A stretch of DNA of 64,000 nt. It comes from Manduca sexta (Eukaryota > Arthropoda > Insecta > Lepidoptera > Sphingidae). The stretch lies in the NCBI RefSeq assembly GCF_014839805.1, contig NC_051141.1, forward strand, positions 16,500,777-16,564,776, in the 5' to 3' direction. Below, piece by piece: positions 44,232-56,697 of the stretch. The notes under the pieces are model-generated. The model was given only the letters and a program-made list of their open reading frames with translations, had not been told where the DNA came from and searched no databases. A program made the translations under genes and the position numbers. Every line of letters begins with the position of its first letter. Position 1 is the first letter of the stretch.

Positions 44232-45729
44232 TAACGAAACAATAAACAAATGGCTGCACAAAAAATTACCTTGTTACAGTTAATTTTATAACATCGTATT
44301 TTTTATCAAATATGTATTCGACCACGGCAGCAGAGACCTATTTTTATTTCTAGTAATTCAGAACTAGTGCTAAATAAAGATAAGTATTTATAGCATACTG
44401 TAATCTGTTTGGCTGTAAAGATTGTGGGATGACGTACAGGTTCTTATTTTGAAAAAGGTGACAAAAGCCTAAATGCAGAACTTAACTGTCTAAAGTCTAC
44501 ACAGCAAGTCTACCGAGGCATTATTGATTCTCACATTTTATATACGCTTTATTTTGTATTATTCCTGTTAGTAATTCAGATCTGCAATACAAGAAACCGA
44601 AAACAAAGGTCATACTATCACTGAACGCTACTTAAGCTCGACTCAGCAACTTCAGAACGAATCTTATCACCAACTTATAAGGTTCATTTATACCCCTGCG
44701 TCTGAGTCGAACATAATTGCATAAGATGAGAGTAAGCCAACAGAAAGCAGGAGAAACCTTATCCCATTACTGATTCTAATTCACATCGATCGATAGCCAG
44801 ATACGCTGTTATAATGAAAAGGTTTTTTTAACGACTGATGTGTTATCAGCCGACACTGCAATAAACACTGACATCTTAATTTCTGTACCGTAAAGTACAT
44901 TTTATATTATCCGTTGAGTATAGTGGTATCGGCAATCTAAGTGCTTGAAATGTGTCAGTTAACTTAAAGTAAAGAATGCCAAACATGTATGTATCACATA
45001 GGGCAAGCAGATACTGTTTGCACGATCTTGATATACGACTTTGGGCTTAACTGCATTAATCTCCTTGTGCGATATTGAAAGCGTAGACAATTAGTGATAC
45101 ATAGCCAATTAGGGCTAAAAAAATTACATAATTATTGTACAATAATATTAATTCAATGTGGATTTAAAGTTCTAGAAATATAGAAAAAATATGTATAATG
45201 TTTATTAAATATGAAATAATTTATTATTAAAATAAAAGAATAATTAAGTCTCGGTTTAGTAACGTTCAACGAAAAGCGCGGAATAAATAATATTCGGAAA
45301 TAATTGAACCAACTATAGGGTAAATATTTCCATCTTTATGTACCTACCCTATTTCAATTGCTAAAAGGCTGTTATAGTAATATTTTATGACAACTAAGAG
45401 AGTGTTTTGTAATGAAGTAAAACCGGTTATAACGAAATGGTAAGCTCCCGTCCGAAGAACTATTATATATAAACACCTATGTAAATAAACCGCATACGAC
45501 ACTGTATAAAGCAATATACGGTTAAAGCGAACATCATCGTAATTCAGTGGCTAACTAGTAATCATCGTATTTTATTAAGTCAAATAAATATTTTGATCCC
45601 CATTGTAATAAGAATAAAACTTAAAAAGGATTTAGTTATTATGTTCGATAAAATTATCAGCACGCTAACATTTCGAAATATCACATGACGTAACACAGTT
45701 CTGTGTCATACGGATGGTAGATTGCAGCC
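44232..45729. other. non-coding, no gene seen
   Basis: AT-rich; no gene or repeat recognised in about 1.5 kb. Confidence 0.5.
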
Positions 45730-45884
45730 GTTTTCAATAAACGATCCAAATCTCAATCCTTAATCTGATTCCGCAAATGAACCAATCAAAATAACTCTTC
45801 GTAAGCATGTCAAATAAAACCTCGCTCTGATTGATCCATTTTTGAGAGACAAAAAAGCGATTGGGGCATCTTTTATTGAGAATG
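45730..45884. mobile_element. short TIR element, family M
   Basis: Left end TTTTCAATAAACGATCCAAA, right end TTTTATTGAGAATG. Interior: GAACCAATCAAAATAACTC and TGATTGATCCATTTTTGAG. Confidence 0.62.
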
Positions 45885-46359
45885 TCAGTTAAAAACCTAT
45901 TACTCTGGCAAATTATGAGCGATTTGATAGGAAGGCGAAGGTTCACCGAGCGAATTCGCTCGCGTAAAAAAGAACCTTATAACTTATGGAACTGCATATT
46001 GGTCTTATGATTCAGTTATATAAAATAAAGCGCTTAAACTAACCATCATACAAGACATTTAAGAGAGGTAATGAGTTGATGTGTTAAAAATAAATTCTCC
46101 ATCGGTCAATTTTTGTATCAGCTAAATTGAAATCAAGGTTCCTCTCTATTTCTTGCTTGAGTTGGCAAATTTGCACCTGATAGTGGATTTAGTTCAGTTC
46201 AAATTCAAATATTATACAACTGCAGCATAAAACGGAGCCGTGAGGTGGAGTAAAATATAAAATAGTGCAACGCCAGATGGAATAATTGTCATTATAGTGT
46301 ACCTTATTACAAATATTCATAAATGTGCCACAATAGCGTTTTTTTATTCATAATAATTT

Positions 46360-46410
46360 CTTATGTTCACGCGAATGTTGGACATCTAAATTAAACTTTG
46401 TTATTTAATT
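46360..46410 (-). repeat. possible Penelope-like flank fragment
   Basis: The minus strand reads GATGTCCAACATTCGCGTGA then ACATAAGAA, matching the sequence just outside the hammerhead-like inverted repeat at 14105-14131 in 21 of about 25 positions. No hammerhead-like core is adjacent. Confidence 0.35.
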
Positions 46411-47739
46411 GCAATTCAATTAAAAACCGCAGCAATACTTTACACTAATAAAAATAAATAAATCATTAACTGCAACTTCAAAATGTCATTTAGTAGCATA
46501 AACCAAAAAATATCTCTTTACGCTATCGAATCCCGAACCCCTGGGTCGCGGGCACCCTCGCGCCCGATAATTGGCAGGGGAGAGGGATGATCATGGACAT
46601 ATGTCCCAGCCTCCCTAACATCATTATCTGAAATCATACGGAAAATATGTCCATCATATATTGCAAGTCCTCTTTACGCTTGTTAATTCCCTGCTTTAAT
46701 TTTTTTTTTTTTTTTTTGACAATATTGTTCCTTTTTAATTTTTGTATGAAGTAATTTCAATTACATTTACTTTTGGCGGAAAATTTCTAGGTAATGTTTG
46801 ATTGTGTTTGGTCGAATTGGATTAGACCAGTCTAGTAGAGTAAACGCCAACTATCTTATTGTTCAGCTTATGGACTGTAACAATTAACGAGAGACATTTA
46901 GGGTTTATATTAAAGTTATTACAATTTGTAATTTATTTTGTTGTATGAGTAAATCACTTTAGTCACTAATAGCATGCTAACTTAGCACTAATTGTACAGT
47001 TAACAAAATGATTACACATAAATATTAACCTATGCTGAATTATCCTTCAATCTCGGAACCTCGTGTTGAACAAATATCTTTGATCTTACTGTAACAAAAA
47101 TTATACAGTCAAACCGTACTGGCTAATTCACTGGCGAGTCAAGTGATAAGTGTGGGTCGCGCCAGTGGCTCGGCACTAATGAACTCATTGTCACCGGTTG
47201 GCGGATTCGACGAGTAATTGTTCCAATGACTACACCCCACATTAGGTGGGCAGATAGGGCCCACACAAAGTCACGACATGAGTCTTTTCGGTTTTTGTAG
47301 TTAGTTTTTTGAGTATTTTTTTCTATTTTTTGATTGCCTATTTAATTGTAGTTTATTAGTGTTTTGTGTGTTAAGTAAATTTCATTTGACAGGCATCGTA
47401 TTAAACAGGTAATATAGATAGTACTTATTTTATTACCATTTATACATTAGAGTGTGACTTTAGTATTTGGTCGGCTTACACATTTATGTGATGAGTATTT
47501 ACTCAGTTATAAAATAAGCACTATAATATATTTCTTTAACAAAACAGCAAAAATTGCCACCTGTTTAAGATTTATTAAAACTTAAGCTATTCTTTCTAGA
47601 GCTGTGCGTTCAGTCTAATTTAGTTCTAAATGGTTTTACAATATGTATGACACCAAAAAACACCGTGATAACTATCAAGCAGAAGGCACGCGTCGCGTGG
47701 CGTACATCCAATGTGCCTAAACCTGAAATTTTATAGCTC
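46411..47739. other. non-coding, no gene seen
   Basis: GC-richer patch at 46520-46620 (GGTCGCGGGCACCCTCGCGC) and an 18-T run near 46700. Another patch at 47130-47230 is slightly CpG-rich. No family recognised. Confidence 0.4.
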
Positions 47740-47880
47740 TCGCCGCACGATATGACAATCATCGAGTTAAAATTATCGAGTTGTCAATTTGTGCCCGTCG
47801 GCGCGTCCCGTGATAGTTGCCATTATGACACGCTTCCGTAGCCGCGCTGTGTCAGCCGCGTCGGGGGTAATATTCGTTAA
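47740..47880. promoter_or_regulatory. candidate regulatory island
   Basis: CpG-containing block with GTGCCCGTCGGCGCGTCCCG, GACACGCTTCCGTAGCCGCG and two ATCGAGTT(A) words at 47761-47783. No coding frame or repeat identity, which makes a conserved non-coding element plausible. Confidence 0.25.
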
Positions 47881-48295
47881 TGTAATTGTTATTTGGCCTC
47901 TTTAAATAGCCACATTGGTTTAGTTCCCAATTTTTTTGGAAAGTGACCGGAAAGTAGGCCTTATACCCTTGACTCGTCTTTCAATGCTCATTGATCAACG
48001 ACTATAAATTAATAAATTAAAAAGAAAAAGCGTTTTATTTCCTGATACAACTTTATAATATTAAGGTAAAATATCATGAACCCCTCTCAGGTGGAGGCCT
48101 CCTCCAAGAATTGCCACCATTCTCTATATTGTGCTATTTGGCGCCATTAAAGACCTACTATTTTTTTATGTCGTCTTCGCATTATCATCATCGTTCTCAT
48201 CGTCGATCGTCTGCTCATGTGTAAGATCTTACTTTGTCGCTTTTGCCTAGTGGACCTTTCCATGTTGTTACTTGTTAAGTCATCAAGTACCTAAT
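47881..48295. other. non-coding, no gene seen
   Basis: AT-rich; simple CATCATCG-type sequence near 48185-48215. Confidence 0.5.
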
Positions 48296-48654
48296 CTTTG
48301 AAGCGCGCTATGTGCCCTGCCCATTGCCACTGCATTTTTTGTGCTTGGCTTAGCCCAAGTACCTTTTTCTTTGATCCTATTTTTGTGTGCCTTATTTCTG
48401 GTAGTTTTTCAATGTTTAGCATACCCCGATCTAGCTATTTGACGTGTAATTGTTTTATTTTTGGTTTTATATGTGAATTTCCACGTCTTCAATCTTAACT
48501 TCAATTGAAGCTTAGAACCTTTGTAACGTTAAGAATATACGTCAAAATTATAGTAATTTTTGTGATGCAATTTTACTGAATGAATAATCAAACACTCCAT
48601 GTGGCCTATGTTCTGCAGTGGACTTTATGCGGCTGATGATGATGATGATGATGA
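48296..48654. repeat. LINE 3'-end-like fragments with (GAT)n tail
   Basis: TGTGCCCTGCCCATTGCCAC near 48310 and GTGGCCTATGTTCTGCAGTG at 48601 are phrases of the same LINE 3' family as 24380, here in broken arrangement. CGGCTGATGATGATGATGAT follows; such short-repeat tails are typical of CR1/Jockey-type 3' ends. Confidence 0.45.
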
Positions 48655-49102
48655 ATAATCAGCTTTACGTATCGTTTACGCGACGTACATACCCAACAGT
48701 GATATACATCTACAATATTGTTGATACCTTTTTAATAATCTTAAAACTCGCAGTAAATAAATCATTATGAATATCGGCTCATATCGGAAGTTCAAAAATA
48801 GAATGTGTATTTACCTCATACACAAATAGCAACGATATTCCAAAAATTCCATCAAAACCCATTTTATTCCATAAAACCTTTTACGTATACAGGATTACAT
48901 CAGTATAGTCATCAACATAAAATTGTATAAAAATCCGAAACGAAAATATTAATCCGCTTATGGCCAGACAGTACTCGAATACGTGGAAGTACTCAACTAA
49001 AATCCATTAAGGTTTATTTTTACCGAACGTGATGCGTGTTAATATTAAAATTCCCATGAATTTCGACAAATGTTATCATGTTTTGGTAGTATTAAATATA
49101 TT
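48655..49102. other. non-coding, no gene seen
   Basis: AT-rich. Confidence 0.5.
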
Positions 49103-49496
49103 TACCATCGATATATATGTACTATGTACTAGATTTGGCGTTCCGAACATTCACTGTGTTCAATTGAATTGAACTGTTATCCATTCAAACTGATTTTTGT
49201 ATGGTGTCAATATTGACGGTTGTGGCTGTGTTCGGAGTGCGCTGATAATATAAAAATGCGAGTCTAAGTGTAAACTTGGATTTGAATAAAAAATATTAGT
49301 CAAATAAGTAAATTTATTTGTTGTTCAAGTGAATAAATAGGTTATAAAAGTGACGTTTTAGTTGCCATTTTAGTTCAGATTTTGAACAAATAGTTTATAT
49401 AGACGTTCGTGTCTATAGAATACACGTCAATGATATTTACACTCTAGTTGTTATTACAGTTATGGCTATTTTCCAATATTAAATAAAATCAATTGA
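49103..49496 (+). repeat. unclassified repeat, family F, full-length copy
   Basis: Aligns with 32034 end to end, from CCATCGATATATATGTACTA to AAAATCAATTGA, with small indels. Shared full-length ends define the element boundaries better than any single copy. Confidence 0.7.
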
Positions 49497-49504
49497 ATTC
49501 AATC

Positions 49505-49930
49505 AGCCTGTTGCCGTCCACTGCATAACGTAGGCCTCTCCAAGTGATCCAACCATCCCGGTCTTGTTTTATTTTGTATGACGAGACGAGCTTGCCGTTC
49601 GCCTGACAGTAAGCGATACGACCCATTAACAGTAGAAACACCGTTTATTACAAAGTATTGATTAGTATTCCACTGCGCTCGCCATGCTGAGACATGAGAT
49701 GTTAAGTCTTATTATGTCCAGTAGTAATACTGGCTACAAAGTCTTGAGCAGCCCGCACCCATCCGCTACCCGCTTTTTGCGAGTCGTCGGTCTATCGTGC
49801 AGGAGGGCGTCCTACGTCTACCAAATCTCCACTCCAGTACCTATTAGCTCCATCGACCGTCCATTCGTCTGCAAACATAGCTGACCCATTTCCACTTCAA
49901 TGCTGATTTTGCGAACGTCTGTAATAGCTT
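49505..49930. repeat. LINE 3'-end-like fragment split by a SINE
   Basis: TTGCCGTCCACTGCATAACG and TAGGCCTCTCC (49505-49535) continue after the SINE as GCTTTTTGCGAGTCGTCGGT, AGGAGGGCGTCCTACGTC and CCCATTTCCACTTCAATGCT. These belong to the same non-LTR 3' family as 24380. The family D SINE at 49564-49739 lies between. Confidence 0.5.
49564..49739 (-). repeat. SINE family D, 3' part, nested in LINE 3' sequence
   Basis: Minus-strand copy beginning at a T-rich tail: GACGAGACGAGCTTGCCG, CGACCCATTAACAGTAGAAA, TTCCACTGCGCTCGCC, 'ttaagtcttattatgtccag'. Confidence 0.8.
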
Positions 49931-50686
49931 ACCATAATAGTTAGTTGATTCGATACTATTTAAGTACAATCGTTAATAACGCGTACATGAAACCAACCCA
50001 CAGCAAACCCTTTAAGTAAATACAAAAACAGCTCCGAGCGACTAGAGTTCAACCGCGAGCTCATGCAGAACAATTAAACGACACATAGCGACATATTTCT
50101 ATTATATTACTTAGAAAAGCGCTATTAATGATGAATGGGGCGTTATCGCGTATCTCATTATGCCAGCGCTTAAGGCGCTTCTACACAAGACGGGGATAAC
50201 TGACGTATAAAAAACGGCTTTAATATATCATCACGACTTTTCCGTTTCTAGGGGTAGGTAGATGTGTTGTCACACCCACATTTCGTCAGCGATAATTCAG
50301 ATGTTATAAAGAGCAAGCCTATTGGATTCCACATAATAGAACAGACTATGCCTTATTATGTGGAATCCACTCGTGGCTCAGCATAAAAGAATATTAAATA
50401 ACTTAAAATAATTGGTGTCAATATGATATTGGACTCAATTATAAAATTATTTTGATCTACCGGCGTAAACTGCATGAGTGAATAAATCAGTCTTATCCCG
50501 GCACTTGTGTTTGATTGCTGTGTCACTTTTATATGGCGCAGCCGGTAGAATTGGAAATCATTTTGTCTCCCCCGTGTCGATTCTAAATTATATTTATCAA
50601 GGCATACAAGGAAAGGAAAACATTTGTCAACCTAGAGAGGTACGCGACCAGACTGAGGCCTATCTGCTATTATAGTCTTACAACTG
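49931..50686. other. non-coding, no gene seen
   Basis: AT-rich with a short imperfect inverted pair, GGATTCCACATAATA at 50323 and TATTATGTGGAATCC at 50354. No gene. Confidence 0.45.
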
Positions 50687-50934
50687 TATTCATAGACGTT
50701 TTTTATCTAAGGACTGAGCATTGCTGTGATAACAAGTCTGTTTCTCAGTGCTGACGGCATGGCAGCCTACGCCATAGAGCCGTTGTGATTGGCTAATATT
50801 ATTGTATCTCAATATTAGCCAATCACAACGGCCCTATGCCTACGCACTGCGAAGGCTGCCATGCCATCACCACTGAAAAACAGACTTGTTATCACAGCTT
50901 TGCTCCGTCCTTAGAGAAAAAATGTCTATGAATA
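50687..50934. mobile_element. 248-bp fold-back element
   Basis: The whole element is a near-palindrome: the left arm from TATTCATAGACGTTTTTTAT and the inverse right arm agree over about 110 bases (GCTGTGATAACAAGTCTGTT, GATTGGCTAATATT), with one roughly 10-base gap and about a 10-base loop. TA lies at both outer edges, so a TA duplication is possible. A diverged relative is at 39877. It is non-coding. Confidence 0.82.
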
Positions 50935-51411
50935 AGTTGGTTGATATACAAGCTTCTCGCTACGAAAAATATGAAGTAATTACGTATCATAGTTCGTAAA
51001 TGCCGTGATACAATAAAAAAGTCCAAACGGCCTACACGTCACTAAAATTAAGCCGTATTCACTGACTTCGAATATTTTTCCTACTAAATACAAGCGTGAA
51101 ATCGCAATTTGTGTTTCATGGTTTCATCCCGCGCGTTACAAACAGCGTGTAATTTTTACAAATGCAACCCGTTGTGTGCAATAAACTCAAATTAACACGT
51201 TATTGTTTTTAAACAAAACTACAAAGGAACACAAACATCGTACTTATAACGATGAACAAACATCACCACCCTTCACTTTAATATTTTAACATCAACATGA
51301 CAAATACAAATAATAAGCAGTGGCTGAACAAATCATAAGAGAACGCGATTTGAAACGAAGTTTTCTCGGCAAATTATTTTCAAAAGTTATTCATTCTTTT
51401 CGAATATAATA
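50935..51411. other. non-coding, no gene seen
   Basis: AT-rich. Confidence 0.5.
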
Positions 51412-51628
51412 AACTAGCTTTTGCTCGCGGCGTCGCCCACGTACAGCGGTTTTCCAGGTTAAAAATCCTGCTATATATTTTTCTGGGAAAGTAGTTTATA
51501 ACCTTCGCAGTATTTGAAACTATCTCCATACCAAATTTTATAAAAAACCGTTCAGTAGATTTTGGGAAAATCAATAACATACAGACAGACAGAAAAGGGG
51601 ACTTTGTTTTATAATATGTATAGATGTT
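51412..51628. repeat. LINE 3'-end-like repeat, family G
   Basis: The clearest copy: AACTAGCTTTTGCTCGCGGC, 'ccatac' 'caaattttataaaaaacc', CAGACAGACAGAAAAGGGG and TTTATAATATGTATAGATG. I associate this with a pan-lepidopteran non-LTR 3' region; the class is inferred. Confidence 0.6.
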
Positions 51629-52658
51629 TATCAATAATAATTATTCCTTAGTATACTGTAAATCACAATGTTTAATTTCGTTTGGACATACAGTTCCTTC
51701 GTATATACGTATACTTATACACTAAAACTTTGACTTCAAAGAGCAAAATCTTACCCTCCATCCGCTTCTAATTTAGCCCTCAAACTAACAATGCCGGCAA
51801 AAAAACTTAAATCTGTAGGGTGTGAACAATAGAAGCTGTGGGGTTGGGTTTGGCAAATACTTCGTAACACTATCAATTTCACGGTGCTACTGGCGTTTAC
51901 GATCTGTCACAGATATTGATGATGAACCTTATGATTATATTAAGGGGGATTCAATTTTAATGACAACTTACTTCGAATAGCTTACTTTCTAGGACACGTT
52001 TATTAGGTTATACTTATCCAACAATTGCGTCATGTCATAATATGTTCCATACATAATTGTAGCCTGTTTTGTTTAATAAACAAATAAAAAAATAACATTA
52101 CATTTGTTCCAAAAAAAAACGATTAATTATTTTGTTGTTGCATTGTGCATTCTTCATGAAATTTCCTAAAAATATTGTGAATGTTCCAATAAAAAAACAA
52201 CAGTTACTGTAAAAGATCAACTCTGAAAAGATCCACGTATATTATATTCTATCCTTCCGAAGCTGTGATGATACCTGTATTAAAAGAGTTTTAAAAAAGA
52301 CAAATTATATAAAAACGATTACTTCGGTGAAATACTGTTTATATTTAAACGGTCCTAATGGAATATTACTAACTACCACAGGTACCCTTAGGTACAAATT
52401 AAAACTAAATCCCGTGCAACATTTTAGAGTGCATTTATTTTCCAAACGGAAAAAGTATAACCGCTGAAAATCAAGGATGTAGCAATAAACTGAACGTATC
52501 AATAGCCTCAGGAGCTCTCCATTTAAAGCCGCGAATACCGCGGTTCGGGTGATCTATTCACGAGAGAAACTAAAGCGATATTAAGGGCCTTTAGATATAT
52601 GTCGATAAAACATCACCGATGTATGGACACCGGGAGGGTATTGCATCGCTTTCCATCG
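51629..52658. other. non-coding, no gene seen
   Basis: AT-rich; a GC-richer spot at 52510-52560 (GCGAATACCGCGGTTCGGG) has no family match. Confidence 0.45.
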
Positions 52659-53014
52659 AGCTGGTGGTAGCCGGAGTTCGACCATTGTACGTAAGGTGAT
52701 AACCATCGTTGCCCAGGTAAATGTGTCGCGTTCCGAGATCAGCCTGTGTGCATTCGATTCCAAACAGACTGATATAATTTTGTGGACTGGTTAGGTATCC
52801 GCTCGTCATCAAATTCAGGCGGCTCAACGCCGGGTCGTAAGGCACAATGACCCCAACATAACCGCCTAGTAGTCCCTATGAAGGCTGGACGATCAGAAAT
52901 AGTGCCTTACACTTTGTCCACGAAACCAAAAAAAATTTTTCCTCTCGTCAGTCGACTTTCTGTCTAGACCCTGCTTCATGTAACATTAGGTGCAGTGGAG
53001 TCGATTTTCATGAC
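52659..53014 (+). repeat. SINE family B, interrupted
   Basis: The 5' part GCTGGTGGTAGCCGG through GTGTCGCGTTCCGAGATCAG and 'tgatataattttgtgg', and the 3' part CTCGTCAGTCGACTTTCTG through ATTAGGTGCAGTGGAGTCG, are separated by about 140 bp of foreign sequence (about 52803-52944) that is not recognised. Confidence 0.7.
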
Positions 53015-53479
53015 TATAAAAAATCAAACATTTAATATCTTTGTGATTCAGTACGGATCGTTGAAAATAAGATATTCCATGAGCTCCTATCTTTATGCCT
53101 TATAAGTCTGATTCGACTAGGAAGCACAAGGCCACAAATTTGCCATAAAGTTTTAATTTTACTTACTCACTTATCGGTATAAGATCTTGCGAGGAGGGAA
53201 CGTATGATGTGTATTTTTGTTTATGTATCAATAAATACAGGGCGATGATTGGAAGTATATATCAAGACTATAAAACGCAACAATTCCCGCTCCTTCACAT
53301 ACCTTGGCGTGGCGAGCGGCAAGAACAAATGAATAGAGGTTTTCCCGCCCTCGCCACTACAACTCTGTAAAGCATAAGCGGTGGCACGCATTTATAACAC
53401 CTAACGGCGAAGCTCAGCAAGTCTAACACTAATTTGTCTTTGTTAATAGGGGAAGTGTGAAATACGTCGCGAGACGAGC
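53015..53479. other. non-coding, no gene seen
   Basis: Mixed composition; GGCGTGGCGAGCGGCAAG near 53306 resembles words of the minisatellite downstream. Confidence 0.4.
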
Positions 53480-53557
53480 GGCAAAGCGAGCGGTTTGCCG
53501 TGCCGCTTGCCGCGCCGCTCGCCGCGCTGCTTGCCGCGCCGCTCGCCGCTCGCCGCT
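53480..53557. repeat. GC-rich minisatellite
   Basis: CTTGCCGCGCCGCTCGCCGC recurs with a 24-bp period (starts 53506 and 53530), with shorter CGCTCGC units after it. The upstream GAGCGGCAAAGCGAGCGG is its inverse, so the block can fold. It is almost pure GC inside AT-rich DNA. Confidence 0.75.
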
Positions 53558-53861
53558 AAGCTCATTATCATGGCTGAGCCGTGAGGGTTGAACTCGATGC
53601 ACTGCAGACTGATACTCGATCTGTGTACGTGTTTGCGAATGCTTTTTTATTTGTATACGGTAACAAATATTGTAATAGGATGGAGAATACGTAATAATCC
53701 CAGGACTATTGGTATTTAACTATGTAAATATTTGAGTACAGTAATTTATTTTCATTGTTTTATTTCTGATTATTTGCCGCGAGATATTGGGTGTTTTTTG
53801 AACCCATTAAATAACTTTTAATGCCCTATATCCAAAAAAAATATAACATTTGATGTCAGCG

Positions 53862-53915
53862 TACAACCACCGCATCGTCTACTTCTGCCGTCAATCATTA
53901 GTTACAACTACCACC
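53862..53915 (+). repeat. SINE family D fragment
   Basis: GTACAACCACCGCATCGTCT and ACTTCTGCCGTCAATCATTA match the 5'-middle part of family D. Confidence 0.5.
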
Positions 53916-53999
53916 GTTGATCTTTCCAATGCCATTCAAACTGTAATTATAATAGCTCCTGTTTCAGTTTGGAGTTACATACACATAACTTTAGAACTG

Positions 54000-54072
54000 T
54001 TACAGGTGCGTGCCCTCGGGTTTTGAACCTAAGGACATTCGTCTCGGCAGTCCGTTCCAACCCCAACTAGAC
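54000..54072 (-). repeat. SINE family C, head fragment
   Basis: The minus strand carries TAGTTGGGGTTGGAACGGAC, TGCCGAGACGAATGTCC and B-box-like GGTTCAAAACCC with 'gagggcacgcacct'. Only the head remains. Confidence 0.7.
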
Positions 54073-56697
54073 CAATAGTTATATTGCGATATCTTGCACA
54101 ATTTCCAAACTTTAGTATTGTGTCAAATAAAACAAAAAACATAGTTCACTGAAAATCGAACCCACACTCTAAAACACACCAAACAATTTCGGTAACTGCA
54201 ATTACAATATATAAAATAACACCATCAAAACTTATACCGCAAAAAGTTCATTAAGTGGCCGCTATCATGACGACGGAAACTGCTGTTATCTCGTGACGTC
54301 TTTATCAATGTACGTGTGAATGAGTCCGGGACCTGTCCCGAACCCTTTTTGAGATGGGCCCGTCCTGATAACCCAGGGCGCGGACTAACAAAATGTCCGT
54401 TTGTATCTAATACCAAAAAAAAGATTTTAAAGGTGGACACCATCGTTTTTGGTACAGCCATGGAAATGGCGATTTTAATATTTACATTTTATATTATATT
54501 TCATATTCGAGAAAAATAATAACCTATATTCGTAGTAAAACAATCCAGTATTGATAGACTTATTTTTTTTAATTACTTATAATATTTAAGCTCGTAGATT
54601 AAACAAACGCAAAAAGTTTATTGATGACTGTGGTTCGATAATGTTCAGCTTAATAACTCTCTATTTAATAAGCGTTAACAGTAAAAAATCTAATTATTTC
54701 GTTCAAATAATATACATAACGAAAAGTCAGTAATCCGCTAACAATACTTATATAAGCGCTTACTCGTTAATCCTTTAAATATAGCCTTAAAATTATGTTA
54801 TCGTTATTATTTTTCCGTAATAGGCAAAGCCTTTTTTATCGCAAAATAACGCGATTAAACAGCTATTATTAACGAGAAAAATAAAGGATTAAAACCAGCA
54901 AAAAAACATTGAAAAATACGAGCTCGAACCCGCCAACGCAGGGGCTCCGCGGCAGTACTCGGCTTTCAACAAGTACCCCGACAATCGATCATAACCCCTA
55001 AAGCCTCGGATTAAAAGTTTTGACATGTAACAGAGTGCACCAATGTGATGAGTAGCAGGTAACAACGACATATATTCAGGGATAGGTTACTTTAGATTAA
55101 AAGAGGTAATGTACTTCGATTTTTGAAATTAATTTTGCCGCTGTACTAATATTCATTTACATGCTGTGGTCTCCTATAATTGAAAAGGCACGTTACATTG
55201 TTAATTGTAAAAATGTAATTACATTGTTTTTATATATGCCGTGTATCCTTCGTTGGAGGTCCTTAAATAAATAAATATATTAGAATACTAAAGAACGTAA
55301 TATTTCTAGGAATAATCGTACGCAATTGCTTAAAAAAGTTTTCAGGTCTGATCATGCGCAATTCTAGCCTACGTTGTCGTAAACGAGTCTTGATAGATAT
55401 TCAAAAATCGTTTTTCACTAGCAATGATTACTACGTTTAAATGCGGTTTAAATTGCTTATATTCTTTTGTTTATAGTGTATCCGCCTTACTTGACGTTAG
55501 AAAAAATGTTCCAAAGGCCAGAGCCAGTGTGAGAATAAAAAAAAATCGTATTTGAATGTGGCTTTTTGAATTTCGAAGGTAATTCAATTCAGGAGGTAGA
55601 TGGAAAATCTATTTGTGTAGATAGGAATTTACAAATTTTATCACTAATAACATTATGTAACATCGGCATAACATCAATAGGACAACATTTAACACTCAAA
55701 AATTTTCCACTATAATTATTATTCTTAGTATATTTATATCATATTTTTCTAACCGTACAAAGTTAAATTAAAACTCTTTATTTACAAAGAAAAAGGTACA
55801 GAACATAATTTCTAGAGGTTCTCAAATTAAGCTGAACCGTATGTAATAAAGAATTATTATTATATAATTCGTTAACCGCGAGTTAGGAAGTGAGTATATT
55901 TTATGTTTATGTATGTGCGTGCGTTAATAAGGTTAATACATATTGAGTTAACTAAATCAAAAATAATTAAATAATTATTTCAAATAAAATCAAACATCCG
56001 TAGAAACAACAGAGAATATTTAATGTCTTCTACGAATACAAGACCTTAATTAAAAGCCATTTTCAATTCGCACTTATTTTCACGGTAAACTGTTTTGATG
56101 GAAATGTTTTAACGAGATGCTTTGTGCTGAATTACAATGCTATAAATCCTCACGGATAACTGGCGTCCATTATTTAAAAATACAGGGAAATATGTGCGTA
56201 CGTGTTTTTATTTGTATTATTCAATGCGTTTTAAAACTAAATTAAATTAAGTTTGAAATGTTATGTTTTTATTTTAATTAGCTTAGCAATAAAACTCATT
56301 GATTTATCCTTGATAAAGTATTAGTTAAGATCTGACATCTTCACTTCAAAGTAACTAACGGCGGAGTCTCATAAATAAAATAATTTTATAATCTTAAATA
56401 ACACGATTCTCACCGTTTACAAATAAAATAGACACATTTTAAATGAAAATATCGACTTATTTTTTTGAATATTCACTCTTCGCTTAACCTGTCCCCGTAT
56501 AACATCATTGTAGCAGGTGACTTTATTTGATTAATCGAGTCGAGCAATCGAATCGGATGGTCCGTTTCACACAACAACACATATTTCATCGGCGGTACAC
56601 AGATATCATCGACTGTCATTCGAAGGACGACACCTTTTGTACTCTGCTCAAATAGGACAAATTAGGAAGCATTGCATTGTACTGATGTTTATTAAAT
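54073..56697. other. long AT-rich non-coding stretch
   Basis: About 2.6 kb with no gene recognised. 54300-54400 and 54920-55010 are GC-richer and give short frames on both strands without domains. Confidence 0.5.
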
